Assembly (NCBI RefSeq): GCF_004027225.2
Contig: NC_046358.1
Coordinates: 62,481,528-62,545,527 of the forward strand
Direction of reading: 5' to 3'
From: Strigops habroptila
Lineage: Eukaryota > Chordata > Aves > Psittaciformes > Psittacidae
DNA: 64,000 bases
In this document: positions 1 through 12,500 of the stretch, in pieces
Layout: each line of letters starts with the position of its first letter
Numbering within the stretch: position 1 is the first letter of the stretch
The notes under the pieces: model-generated
What the model saw: the letters and a program-made list of their open reading frames with translations, nothing else
Told to the model about the DNA's origin: nothing
Database searches by the model: none
Program-made: the position numbers and the translations under genes

Positions 1-1020
1 TTTCACATCTCTTTCCAGACTCAATTCTAACTGGGTCTTAGCTTTCGTGACCTGATCCCTAGCTTCCCGGACAATGTCCCTATATTCTTCCCAGGCCGCC
101 TGTCCTTGCTTCCACCTTCTGTAAGCTTCTTTTTTCCTTCTAAGTTTCCTCAGAAGTTCCTTATCCATCCATGCAGGCCTCCTGGCCCTCCTGACATATT
201 TCCTTCTAGTCGGTACACAACACTACTGATTTTGGAGCAGGTGATCCTTGAATATCAACCAGCAGTCTTGGGGCCCCCTGCCCTCTAGGGCTTTATCCCA
301 TGGCACCTTACTGAGCAGGTTCCTCAAGAGGCCAAAGTCTGCTCTCTTGAAGTCCAGGGCAGTGAACTTGCTGTGTGCCCTTCTCACTGTCCTGAGGATC
401 TCGAACTCCACCAAGGCTGCCCTGGAGCATCACACTTCCAACCAGCCCCTCCCTGTTGGTGAGCACAAGGTCAAGCATGGCACCTCTCCTTGTCAGCTCC
501 TCTATTACTTGTAAGAGCAAGTTGTCTTCCACACAATAAAGGAGCCTCCTGGATTGCTTATGCCAGGCCGTACCATCCCTCCAACAGGTATCAGGATGGT
601 TGAAGTCCCCCATGAGGACAAGGGTCTGCAAGTGTGAGGCTGCTCCTATCTGTTTATACAGAGCTTCATCCTCCTGATTAGGCAGACTGTAACAGATCCC
701 CACAGTCATGTCCCCCATCGCCATTCTCCCTTTGACCCTGACCCACAAGCTCTCTGTTGGCTCATCACCCAGGCAGAGTTCCATACTCTCCAGCCTATCA
801 CTGACACAAATAGCTATAACCTCTCCCTGTCTGCCTCGCCTGTCTTTCCTAAAGAGCCTACAACCTTCCATTCCAACACTCCAGTCATAGCAGCCATCCT
901 GCCATGTTCCTGTGATCCCAACAATGTAATATCTCTGTAGCTGTGTACATATCTCTAATTCCTCTTTTTATTCCCCATCCTACAGGCGTTTGTATAGAGG
1001 CATCTGAGCCGGCCTCCAAA
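1..1020 (-). mobile_element. CR1 LINE, ORF2 endonuclease region (relic, truncated by window edge)
   Basis: Read on the minus strand, this stretch encodes a broken CR1 ORF2 N-terminus. A frame at about 1015-950 reads CLYTNACRMGNK. After a one-base shift it reads YIVGITGTW (about 925-895), then EGCRLFRKDRRGRQG (from about 870) and LVLMGDFNHPDTCW (about 625-580). It continues as LTRRGAMLDLVLTNREGLVGS to about 435, and a further shift restores the frame MVEFEILR from about 414. These match the apurinic-endonuclease-like domain of avian CR1; MGDFNHPD is the conserved GDFN motif. At least two frameshifts and a small deletion near 420 show it is inactive. The element continues to the left of the window towards its reverse transcriptase. 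It lies in the sense direction of METTL15. Confidence 0.93.
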
Positions 1021-1828
1021 TAAAGTCGACTCGTTGGCTGGAGCAGCTGAATATTTACTACTACCTTTTTTTTTGCTCCAAAAAATGAATTTTGGAGATC
1101 TTGTGGCTCATTCAAGAATACTTAGATTTGTTATTTTGCTTAACAGTCTCACCTGTCCTCACACACATCTATCAGCCTCTGCTTTCACTACTTTCAAATT
1201 TGATAAACTTTAAGCTTGGTAAACCTCTTACACAAAATGAATATTAATGAACCATACAGCAGATCTTATAAATAAACTAAAAATAAATGCTAGTAATGCA
1301 AAGGAAATAAGAAGAGAAAGGATAAAGCTCATTGTACCAAGATATAGTGACAAGCTCTCCATATTGTGACAGCATAAAAAAGCTTTAGTTAAGAATTCAT
1401 GCAAGCATTCACTGTGAATAAACACATGCTCACCAAATTATACTGCCCTTTCTGGAAGAACCAACACAAACCAACCAAACCTTTAAGCAACAGTAGACAA
1501 CTGTAACATGATCTTTAAATTGGGAGCACTACACAGAAGAGGATACAGCTCTGATTCAAGCACAAGTGACTGCAGGAGTGAATACACAGTGCTGGATCAA
1601 ACACTGCATCACCAGCATTAACGGAATAAGCTGAAGCCGTTTTGGCCTCCTACCAAACCTAATTAAGGCTACATTAAGTACATTTTACATAATTTTGTAA
1701 GGTAGACCTTCCATGGATAATCTCTGAACTGGACACATATATATGCCTGAACTAGCAAGCAAGTATTCATACAGATGCCTCATAATCTACCTGTTCCACT
1801 CAAAAGCAACACTTTGCATGTAGAACCT

Positions 1829-1852
1829 AAAAAAAAAAAAAAAAAAAAAAAA
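1829..1852. repeat. Poly-A run (24 A)
   Basis: There are 24 consecutive A bases on the plus strand. No recognisable retroposed body lies immediately before it, so I call it a simple homopolymer. Confidence 0.9.
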
Positions 1853-3239
1853 CACCTTAAATTATCAAATAATTTTATTATTTTATTATTAACGACCATT
1901 TTGGAGCATTGATCACATTTTCAATAACTCACTTTACTATACTGCTTCATAATACGGTTTTTATACATCCCATCCGTCTTTCATGCCTGAAATAAAAGAT
2001 GCTTCATTTTTTCTTCCTTTTTCTCTTTTGCCTAGTAGTTTTTAATCGAATAAAATTAAATGCCATTTTATCCTCCTGGTCCTATAAATACTGGAAAAGA
2101 TTATTACATGAATTCCTCCTGCAGTGACTCACCGTTCCATTGGTAAGTTATGACAGCCCCATCAGAGTTCCCCTTGGGAATTTTCTAATCAGTTTGTGAC
2201 TGTGCATTTTAGAAACCATTTCACTCCTTCATGACATACAGATAGAAACAAACAAAAACTTTATAGTTTTCATTTTACAACTAGCTCTAAGATCGAGATA
2301 CAAAAAGTTAATCTTCCTCATTTTTGTATATGAGACTTTTCACTGACAAGCTACCACCTAATAAATACCTTTTAGGCGCTTCATTTTACTATGACTGAAG
2401 TCATCTGTAATTCTGCTTATGATTATGTTCCACAGCTAATAAAGGTTACTCCAGAATACTTGGTAGCCTTTGCAATTATTTTTCCTTTACTATGTAGCAA
2501 AAAGAGATTGCAGAACTTATACAAAATTGAAACTCAAACATGACACAAACTGAAACTGCATGAGACTTACTTTAAAAACTTGTAAATCACAAATTTTGTC
2601 ATTAGCTCCAGTAATTTCTAGTCTCTGCTTGCTTTCTTTATTAAATGCAAGAACTTTACCGTGTTCTTAAAGTAATTTGATCCTTTGATGTGCAACCTTA
2701 TTTTCTGCTACTAACCGTAATTCTCTCAAGCACTTGATGGCGATCAGCTGATCTGTCACTAAACATTTTTTTTCTTTCTCTTGCAACCCTGACACAGCCT
2801 CAAAGGTCTGTGACAAATTGTACAAAATCTCAATATCCAAGACATACTGAGTTGGAATATAGTACATGAAGGAGCATGCAAAACAGTCTTCTATCCCAGG
2901 TCTTTTCCATTGCCCATATGACAGACTTCTGTTTACCTTCTGGTCTAGACAAACTTTTGTCTCAGCTTCTTCACACACACCACCAAAATATCATTATTAT
3001 GCTATGATTAACTAGTACACATAAAGCATTCCCCATGGCTCTTTCCAACATATAACATTAATTCCTTCTAAAAACCAAGAGCCTGCTATATGCTAAAAAT
3101 GACCTTGCACTGCATTGTTTTTTCTTCAACCCCCACTTTTTCTATTAAAACCCCCCAACTATGTTGTTAATGACCATCCCCTTGGCCTTCAGCAAGTGCT
3201 ATCACCTGAAACACCTTAACCCCAAATTCACTGATACGA

Positions 3240-3251
3240 GGGGGGGGGGGG
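3240..3251. repeat. Poly-G run (12 G)
   Basis: Twelve consecutive G bases lie in an A/C-rich intronic context of METTL15. On the METTL15 sense strand the run is poly-C. Confidence 0.9.
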
Positions 3252-6200
3252 AATCAATCCCAAATCAATCTTCCCAGGAAAATGCAGTTCCTTCCTCCAA
3301 CCCCATTTCTCACTTCCTCCAAATACTTAACACACACTCACAGAAGAGACAACTGTACAATTATTCCCCTCAGATGCTCTTGAATCACATTCTTGGCATC
3401 TTTCTCTTCTTGTATAAAGAAATCTTTATTTAAGTGGCAATCATTCAAGTATAGCAAGATAATGTACTGAGAGAACATTTTGCAGTACCCTTCAGAGTAC
3501 ATTTGTTGGAGTATCCTCCTCGCAAATTAAATGTTCATCAGACTCATCAAACACACCATGAGGAAATCACTTAGAAGGCAGTGAAGACAGCTATCGTGCC
3601 AGTCAAACAGAACAGCAGGCCAGCCATTGAAAGACAAACGGATATTACATATATTACAATGCATGACCTCTATACAATATAGAAGTAACTCACCTTTGTA
3701 ATTTGCAATATATGTATCAAAAATTGTTCAAATTTACTTTTAAGAGGAAAATGTTACTCATTAGTAAGCCAAAATAAGGGAGAATCCTACTTAGTCATCT
3801 CTTTCAGCTATCAGAAGGACATACTTCCTGACGAGCAAAAAACTAAGCCAAGAGTAGTGCTGATTCTGGAATAGAAAACAATGTGAATGTAAAGTTTAAA
3901 ATATGAGCAGAAGAAAAATTAGCTTGGAAAAACTACACACTTGGCCAGTATAGTATACACGAATATATTATTTTAAGTGATACATGCCCAACGGAGGACT
4001 TTCTACCCAAAACTGAGCTTCACAAATGATAAACTAGAATCACAGAACTTTCTTGTGGGAGGTAAAGAAAAGAAATATATCCACAATCCCTGCTGTCACA
4101 GCAGAGAACACAGCCAGTCCCAACAGCCCCTCACCCTCCATGTTCAGTCTTCCAGAATAAAAGCCAGGAGTTAGAGAGAATAACAATTATGAAATCAGCA
4201 TCTTTTCAGTGCTAGCATAATATATTTGCTTTGAAAGTAAATGGTACTCTTTGCACTTTTTTACAGGCTTGAAACAAAAATCATCAGAATACCAGTTTAT
4301 CTGAAACAAACTTTTTAAAGAAAAAGGGAAGAACAACTATTCAGCACCCAAACTATGCCTTCTACCTTTTCAACTCATTAGAAGAACAGAAAATGCCTGG
4401 TATCTACTGATGAAGAAAGAAAAACAACAGAGAGAAAGACTCACGCAATTGAGACATCAAACACCAAAATAACAATTGTTCTTGACATACTGTTACACTG
4501 GATATTCTAACAATAAGTTCACAAAAATAAATGGTTATGGAATTAGAGCAATAGCATATTTCGATGTTACTAAAGCCACCATCCACAAGCATATTCCAAG
4601 CCAATCACGACTAGGTCATGGCTCTTCTCTCTTTGCTTTCACTGATCTTAGTGGGATGACAAGCCAACATTTGTCACAATAATGTGGTTTCCATATTTGA
4701 AATATGCGCTAGTGTTTTCTTGTAAATGCAGAGAAGGTCAAACTACTAGTACACTTGTATTTTGAATCGAGATGTTTGTTAAGGCTAACAACATTTCATT
4801 TATCACTGCATCACCAGGCACTGTTGGTAGGTATCAAAGTACTTACTCTTATTTCTATCTATTCCATCGCTTGGTGGAAAAAAAATCTCAGGAACAAAAA
4901 AGTAATATCATAAACAAAATAATCCACACACTGCAAGATGCTTTTTGCTTCTTCATTCTCCTGGTGTTTCTATGATGATTCATGTTCCTTAAACTTGTTG
5001 TCTGAATTTCCTTGTTATTCACAACAGAAATTGCTCATTGTCACAACACAACTTGTTTTCCACCCTGCTGTATTTTTAAAATATCAGCTCTAAGTGCACT
5101 GAAGTATAAATATACCTGACCTCTTGTTCAAACATCTTGAATTTGCCACAGCTTACCATTTGAATACACTATAATACAACTATTTCATATACACTTAAGG
5201 AGAATAACAAACTGAGTTGAAATGGGGAGCAGTGACAAGGAATTCTACAGGAATCATTTGCTAGCAATGAGTTTTTTTAAAGGAATAGTTGATCTGCTGT
5301 GTGCTTTTCTTACCATATTTTTCACAACTAATCACTGCAAAGGTATGAATTAATATATACATTTAAAAAATAACTACTGGAGTACATACAGGCTACTGTT
5401 TGGGCACATATTTTAAGGTCCACAGTGGGAAAAGGCAAAATCTCTTCTCAATTCTTTAGACTCTTCCTTCCCTTCTGCAAAGCTCAAAGTTCACCAGCTC
5501 AAAATTGAAAATTAATGCTGAGTGCTGGCCTTTGTTAATACCAACCTCACTGAAGCTACAGTTTCAATAAACAGAAAATTAATCAGAAGTACAAAAGAGA
5601 TGCTTAAGAGGAAAACTACATACATACTTAACTGTATTTCCTTCCAGCTTCTAAAAACAGGGACTCTGTTCTACCACAACACAAAACAGAACTTACACGT
5701 ACTACGGAAGAGGACAGTGATCCAACAAAGAGATTGCAAACCCTATTCTAGCCAATAGGCTAGACCAGGAATGCCCAAGATCCTAAATGGGCTTCTCTTG
5801 GAAGACAGCAGGAAACACTGCTTTAAGGAGGCAACCTTCCCAAAACCACATCCACCCTCTATAGAGAATTATAACACATTAAGATTGGTATGCATGGAAT
5901 GAATGGGAACCTCCAGGTGTGAACAGATCTATTCTGACCCCCACAGACTATCACGAAGAACACCGCCAGTAAATACTGATACCTATACACATTTCTAGCT
6001 GCATGAAGAACTATGATTTGAAAAAAACAGTATTTAACAAAACTTACTGATTTTAGAACTGTTCTGCTTTGCAGTCTCCTTCCCAGACACTAGTAGTAAT
6101 TGATGAGAATAAATATGGTTCATCACATTCCAACTCATCTTCTGAATTTCAATAAAAGACCAATTACTACTTCAGTGTATGAGCAAGTATTTTTCATCCC

Positions 6201-9200
6201 AAAATACATCTGGCCAGTATGACACAAGACAGGAGAAAAGGTTCTGTTGCTCTCAAATCTGACACTCACCAGAATTAAGTTTCAAAAATTTCATACAGGC
6301 CTTTCTAACAGCAGTTCTGACATTCTTTGGTATATAGTAAAAAAGTATCAGCACTTGTACACTGTTGAGGTTTTTCTTCAATTCCACTTTTTTACTTCAA
6401 CAGAATGTTTTACAGTAAGAGATTACTGTGATGGTCCTTAGAAAACCAGAAATTTATGGTCATATTCAAGTGCCTTAATTTTAAGATAATTGTCCAAGTG
6501 AATCAAGAAACAGAAATCTATTCAGAAAAGAAAAAACAATTCTATCTTACTTGAAATAAACTTCCCATGTTGCAACATGCAGCATAGTACATACTACTTT
6601 TCTGTTCCTAAAATTATAATTAATTTCTTTTTGAATACTCTTTTTAATGAACAGGAGAAACAAAGTTCAGAGAGCCTTTACAGATTACCTTTAGCTGACA
6701 TGCATACCAATGAACAGTAAAAAAATATGTATATTCAGTAATTTTATATACTACATAGCCCTAGCTTTCTAATCAATAAAGATTACACTAATCCGATTTG
6801 TCCAAATTAATTTAAAACTTAAGTTAAACCCCTTTTGTTTTGCAAATATTAAACTATGTTTGTACATGCATTCTACGCTGTACAATGAAAATTAATTCAC
6901 CTGCAAGGTGGCAGAAGCTGGACAAGCATCTGCCATGGAGCTCTAAAGGTCAGCTTGCCCCAGTGCCTTAACGTGGCAAGTAGTTAGTTCCATATAAACC
7001 AGTTAAGCTATTTCTGGGACCAACACGATTTAATGTATTCCCACACTACCAAAACCACGTTATATATATTCCACATTATGGAATGTGATTTTTAATTAAC
7101 AGAAAAGATAATTATTCTGAGATAAAACTATGTTCCAACTCAGACGTTTTCATAAGAAACTATATGGATGGCAAAAAAACCTGTTTTGTGCAGCAAAGTA
7201 TTCTAGATGAAAGCAGAAAAGTCTTGGGTTGGTTGTTTTTCTTCACACCAATATCTGATCCAAATCTTATTCACTGCTGAAATTGTTCACCAACAGGACA
7301 TAAACAGTACACTTCTCCTACCTTCTTCCTCCATGTCACCTTCTTAGCATGCACAACTCAAGCCTATGAACATCATTTCCACAAACTGTTGATTTTGAAT
7401 CAAATTATGGCAGTGCAGATATTATCCCATACAATTCTCAAAACACAATCATGTTAAAAATACTGGTTTGGTATGTCAAATACAGTAATGGAAAGTGCAA
7501 GCTTACGATATTTTTGTATTCCTTTGGAATTTTTTGTACATTACAGAAAAAAAAACCCAAACAAAAAACCAAAACCAAACCATTTCTCCTGAACGCTTCT
7601 ATATCCAACATTTGCACTTCTCACAGCACTCGCCTTTAATCCACTGAATATATTCTGTCAATATTTTTTTATGCTAAAGCAGACAACCATTGTGTCATCT
7701 TCGTTCCCACAAGGACTGTGACCCTTCTCAAACAAATTTTAAGATCAGCATTTGCAAAGAACAGCAAAACTTCTAACATGAGCCTACAAGATACTATTTG
7801 AGGTACACACAGAAAACTTTGCTCTGCAGCTCATGATGTTCAAAGCCACGTCAACATCTGCTGGAGGTGTTTTGACAGATCATGTTTATGACCAAATATA
7901 ATGGAAAAATTAAATTTAGGGCTGTCTTTCCTAAACACATGTGCTGAACACCACAGTCCAGAAAATGGTAATAACCAGCAGGAAGCAAAACTTTCATTTT
8001 GTAAGAATTTAAAAGGCACTATTGAGGTATAACTTTGCCAGAGACAAAAAGGAAGTAATTTCACATCTCTTACATAGAGTTTATTTCAGGTATTATTTTG
8101 CATTTTAACCTACACTTACAATTATTTATGAACAAATTACGATGATCATTGCCTGCAGCAAATAAAAGAATATAGTTCAAAAGGAGCTTTGAACTGTTTG
8201 CCTCAGGTCACTGTGAACATATTTACGTAATTAAAAAAAGTGTTTCTTTAAAAACTTAACATTTACAAACAAAGAAACAAAGTTATTAATTGCAAAGCCA
8301 TTGTAAATTCGTACATGGATAAAGTCAGTTACACCATCTCAGTTACACAGAACAATCCAAAATGTCGGCGTTGACTTTGGAACATCTTATTATGGTAACA
8401 AACAATCTATTCAAAAGACACTAATGGAAGTGGGATCACTTTTCATCTGAAAGACATATGGAGTCCTTTTCCTGTCAACTGAAGTTCATGGCTGCACTCA
8501 ATTTACAACTCTGATCAGACTAACATGCTTAAAATCCTACAACATGTAGCAATCTCACAAATGCTCTCCTATCATTAGATAATAATTATGTAACTTTGTA
8601 ACATTATAAATAATAATCTCATAACAGTTTTTCTCCTAATTGTGCCACTATATGAAAATAATTTCATGCAAATATATGCTCGATTTTTTTTTTTGAGCTT
8701 ACCACAGTAAAAGAAAAAAAGAGAAAACTCTAACTAAACCCCATGGCCTTCTCCAGCAGAAAAGAATCTCCTTGAAAAATAATGAATTTTTATTGTTCAC
8801 CTTTGGCTGAAGTGTAACCACAAGATCGTAAGTTACGCGTATCCACCAATTCAACTACATTATGAATGGAAATTGTTGTTAAGAACAGTAACTTACCTTC
8901 AACATCAAAAGATCTACTCATCTAAACTCTTTCACTACTCTTCTCTCGGTAGTATTTTTTCATATAATATTCCCTACTGGTTAACTCACGGATATTTCAA
9001 GAAAAAATACATGTTATCGAATATATTATTATTCTAGAAAAGGAAGTCAAAAGGCAGTGATCTGAGAAGAATCTCCCATTTGGTTTTGACATTATTAATA
9101 CAATAAGCTTATTAACATTTTTTCCAGTAACTAACTGAGCAAGTTCTCTCCTTCTCTGAGCTAGTCCTTAATTTCACTCTTCGTAACTCAGATCTGAACA

Positions 9201-9509
9201 TACTAAAAAGAGGTTTCTGAAATTCACCACAGATTAACGTTTTAATTATATATACAGAAACCCAAAGTAACATGGCATTTGTGATCTGTTAGGAAACATT
9301 AGCTCCCAAACATCATGAAGGACTACATTTTCTACAAAGTATGTAAACAGAAGTTCAATTTCATAAGAAAGGTACAAGAAAAAAACAAAGTAAAAAAAAC
9401 CCCAACCATAATATTTTGTATGCTCCCTGCCAAGACAAATCCACACTACTATACTGTTGGATAAAACTGGAAACACATGATGCATATTTACATACTCTGA
9501 ACAATGTTA

Positions 9510-9596
9510 CAGAATCATAGAGTGGTTTGGTTTGGAAGGAACCCTTCTGACTACACCACATTGCTCCAAGCCCCATCCGACCTGGCCTTGAACACT
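9510..9596 (-). mobile_element. CR1 LINE 3' fragment
   Basis: The sequence begins with the reverse complement of the CR1 tail (AGAATCATAG) and the TTTGGAAGGAACC block. It continues through GCTCCAAGCCCCATC and CTGGCCTTGAACAC, the usual reverse-complement CR1 3' terminal order. A segment between the tail and GCTCCAAG is missing, so it is internally deleted and short. Confidence 0.85.
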
Positions 9597-12500
9597 CACA
9601 GAATTGAAGTCTTAGTCATAGTATGCAAAGGCCACAGTGTTGTCCTTTGGTCATCTGTCATTACCAGTTATTTCAATTGTTCAAAACTGACGTGCTTTGG
9701 GGTGTTTTCTTATTTTTTAGCACTTCCCATGGAATTGGGCAGAAGCAAGTCAATATGATTAACAGAGCTGATTTTGTTCTTTAGGATACTGAAGCTCAGC
9801 TGACTCACAAATTAAACATATACTGCATAGCTATTTCTCTTCACTTTTTTAAAAAGAAAAAAGCTTTTAAAGTAAAATCTGGCTATTCATATTTCCATAT
9901 TTCACCTGAATTAATAGAAAACATTGTCCTCCAGCTGCACTGTGCTATGTGTTTTTTCCCCAAAGACAGCAGTGCTTAAGAACTGCGGGCTCGGGGCACA
10001 TTCAGTAAAACATGACATATTACCAGCTTTCCTTCTGATATTAGTGAACCCAGGCTCCGTTACTTCAGCTCTAGGATCAGCATTTCTTTGAAAAGGTCAT
10101 GCCTGCCAACTATCTGCTTCCTGCTCAGGATATGAACAGTTCAGGACAAAGCTAGAAAGGGATGCGATGCAGAGTTGCCAAAGGTAGCCTGTAATTTAGA
10201 TGCTTTTCTATTTGCAGATTGTTGGGTTGATGAGCAGAATAGATCATTAGAAGCACAGTCTGAGCAACTGTGCAACAGATTTATACCCTTATCCCACCAG
10301 TTCACCTTAACCTATCAAGTAGCATTTGCTTCCCTAACACAGTCAAGTCAAACACCATGCTGATAATGCCTCATTTAAATACTTCAAGAAGGTAGGCTAA
10401 GTAGGCTAAGTGTTATCAAAAGGGATGTTATACTTAGAAGCACAGACCACTGCAGAGGATGCATTGTCAAAGGACTGTCTGTAGCAACAGAACACTGTGC
10501 TGTAGGCTAGCATACCCTAAGAGCTACATGAATGCAGTTATCTCCAGACCTTGGCTGATGCCATGTATCTTGCACTGGATGCTAATTAGGTCTGCTAATA
10601 TTATTATGTATTAAAAGATTTGGCATGCCATGATATAATACTATTTTTGCATACGTCATTTTTGTATTGTGTTGATCAACCGGATCTTGTTCCAGTCATT
10701 TCAAGATTTATAGTATCCAAACGAATCACATAAGTGGCTATATGAATAGAGAATCACCAGAAATCATGTTCAGGGATTAGACCATCAGCCTTGTTTATAA
10801 CGCTTTTTAGAATGAGAAATGTGCTGGCTCAAATTCCTACTTTATATTACAGCAATATCTGCAGTATGGCAACAACAATATTAGTAAAGTTTACCCTTAC
10901 AATTCATAAAAACAGTTATTGCCAAACAGAGGTAAGCTTCTGATCACTTCAGTCTTACAACTGACAGCCTAAAGCCAATAAAAATATTTTCTGCAAATCA
11001 CTTGGTCCCAACACATTTCAGTGTCCTTTCTAGAAATCTTACATTACTTTTAGCCGAAATAATTTCTGCCTGAAGAGGGAAAAGGTCAAATGTGAAGTAG
11101 TAAGGGAAGATGAGACACTGATACTGAGAATCCAGGTTACATTAGTCATCTCTTCATGAAATTAATACATTATTTTGGGAACAGGGTAGAATTCAGCCAT
11201 GCTTTTATGAAATACTAAAAAATATTCACAAATAATCTATTCCATTTATTATTTTACACTCAAATATCTCAAGAGTTACCTTACAATGAGAGATTTCTTA
11301 AAAAATACTTTTTTAATTTTGTAGGATGTTTTACAGCAATTGCTTTCCATACTGTGAAAAATCCCTATGGAGTTACTTACCAAGTGAGTGACTATCTTAC
11401 TGCAGCTAAACATAGCTGCTCTAAACCAAGCAACAAACATTGAACATTTTTCAGTAATTAGAAATGCAGTGCTACTAAACTTCATAGAGCAGAGAAGATT
11501 TAATGACCTCCAATACACCGTAACTGGAGATGCTCATATTCTCATTTAGTATGCAGGTACAATACACTAATACATAATTAAAGAACAGGCAGTTACTGAT
11601 TTATATTTACGTGAGATCAGCTTTACAAAAAGGAACATACTTCAGACTCACAGGCAATTAAAACCAGATTAATTTCCTACCACAAATATGAGTGCAAACT
11701 CCTAAGTGAGAACAGTAAGACTTATCACTTACTTTAATACTCTTTATTACATTAATACAGCAATCAAAACATAATACAGACCCTGAGAAAAATCCTGTCA
11801 TTCACCACGGGCAAAAATTATTAGCATAAAAACCTTGTAGAACTATACAGTTTTCACATAATTCACTCTGCCCTTCAGAGCATATAATCGAACACCAGGA
11901 ACTTCCAACCTCTTGTAGAAGCTCTTCATGCAACTGGTTCAATAGTAGTTTAAGAAATCTTAATCAGCAACACCTAATTAATTACAGTAATAAAACATGT
12001 TTAAAGTGTTGACATAAGTGACTGAAAAAACATGTATCCACAACGTAGTCTGAACAAGTGTCCCTTTACTTCCTTTTTAAGGCAAAAAACATTTTCAATT
12101 GTGTATTTTAATATAACATGCCATGCTGGAAATGACTGAATACAATGTCATGACTAAATTAAACAAATTCTTTTTTTGGGGGAGGTTCAGCTGTTAATTC
12201 CAAAAAGAATAGACGAGTGCATTAAGAACACAATAAACTATATTTTACATTGAAGTTGTTAAACTAACTGTGTGCATTTCAACATAACAGTATAGACAGT
12301 CAAAAGCTGGAAGAGGCAGCATACCAAATCCTTCTCTTTCTGACAACACTCTTTGTTTACAAAGCAAGTACTACCTGCGGCAGCATGTTACAAAATAAGC
12401 AGCTGGTTTGGCTCACCTTAGTTCTTATTAGCTAAAAAAAGAAGCATAGGTAGACCACGTCTAACTTAATTACCTAGATTATTGTGTGTAACAGTAGCTG

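Noticed and set aside
10390..10410. Two tandem copies of a TAGGCTAAG unit
   Set aside because: Only two short copies; no sign of a larger array or function.
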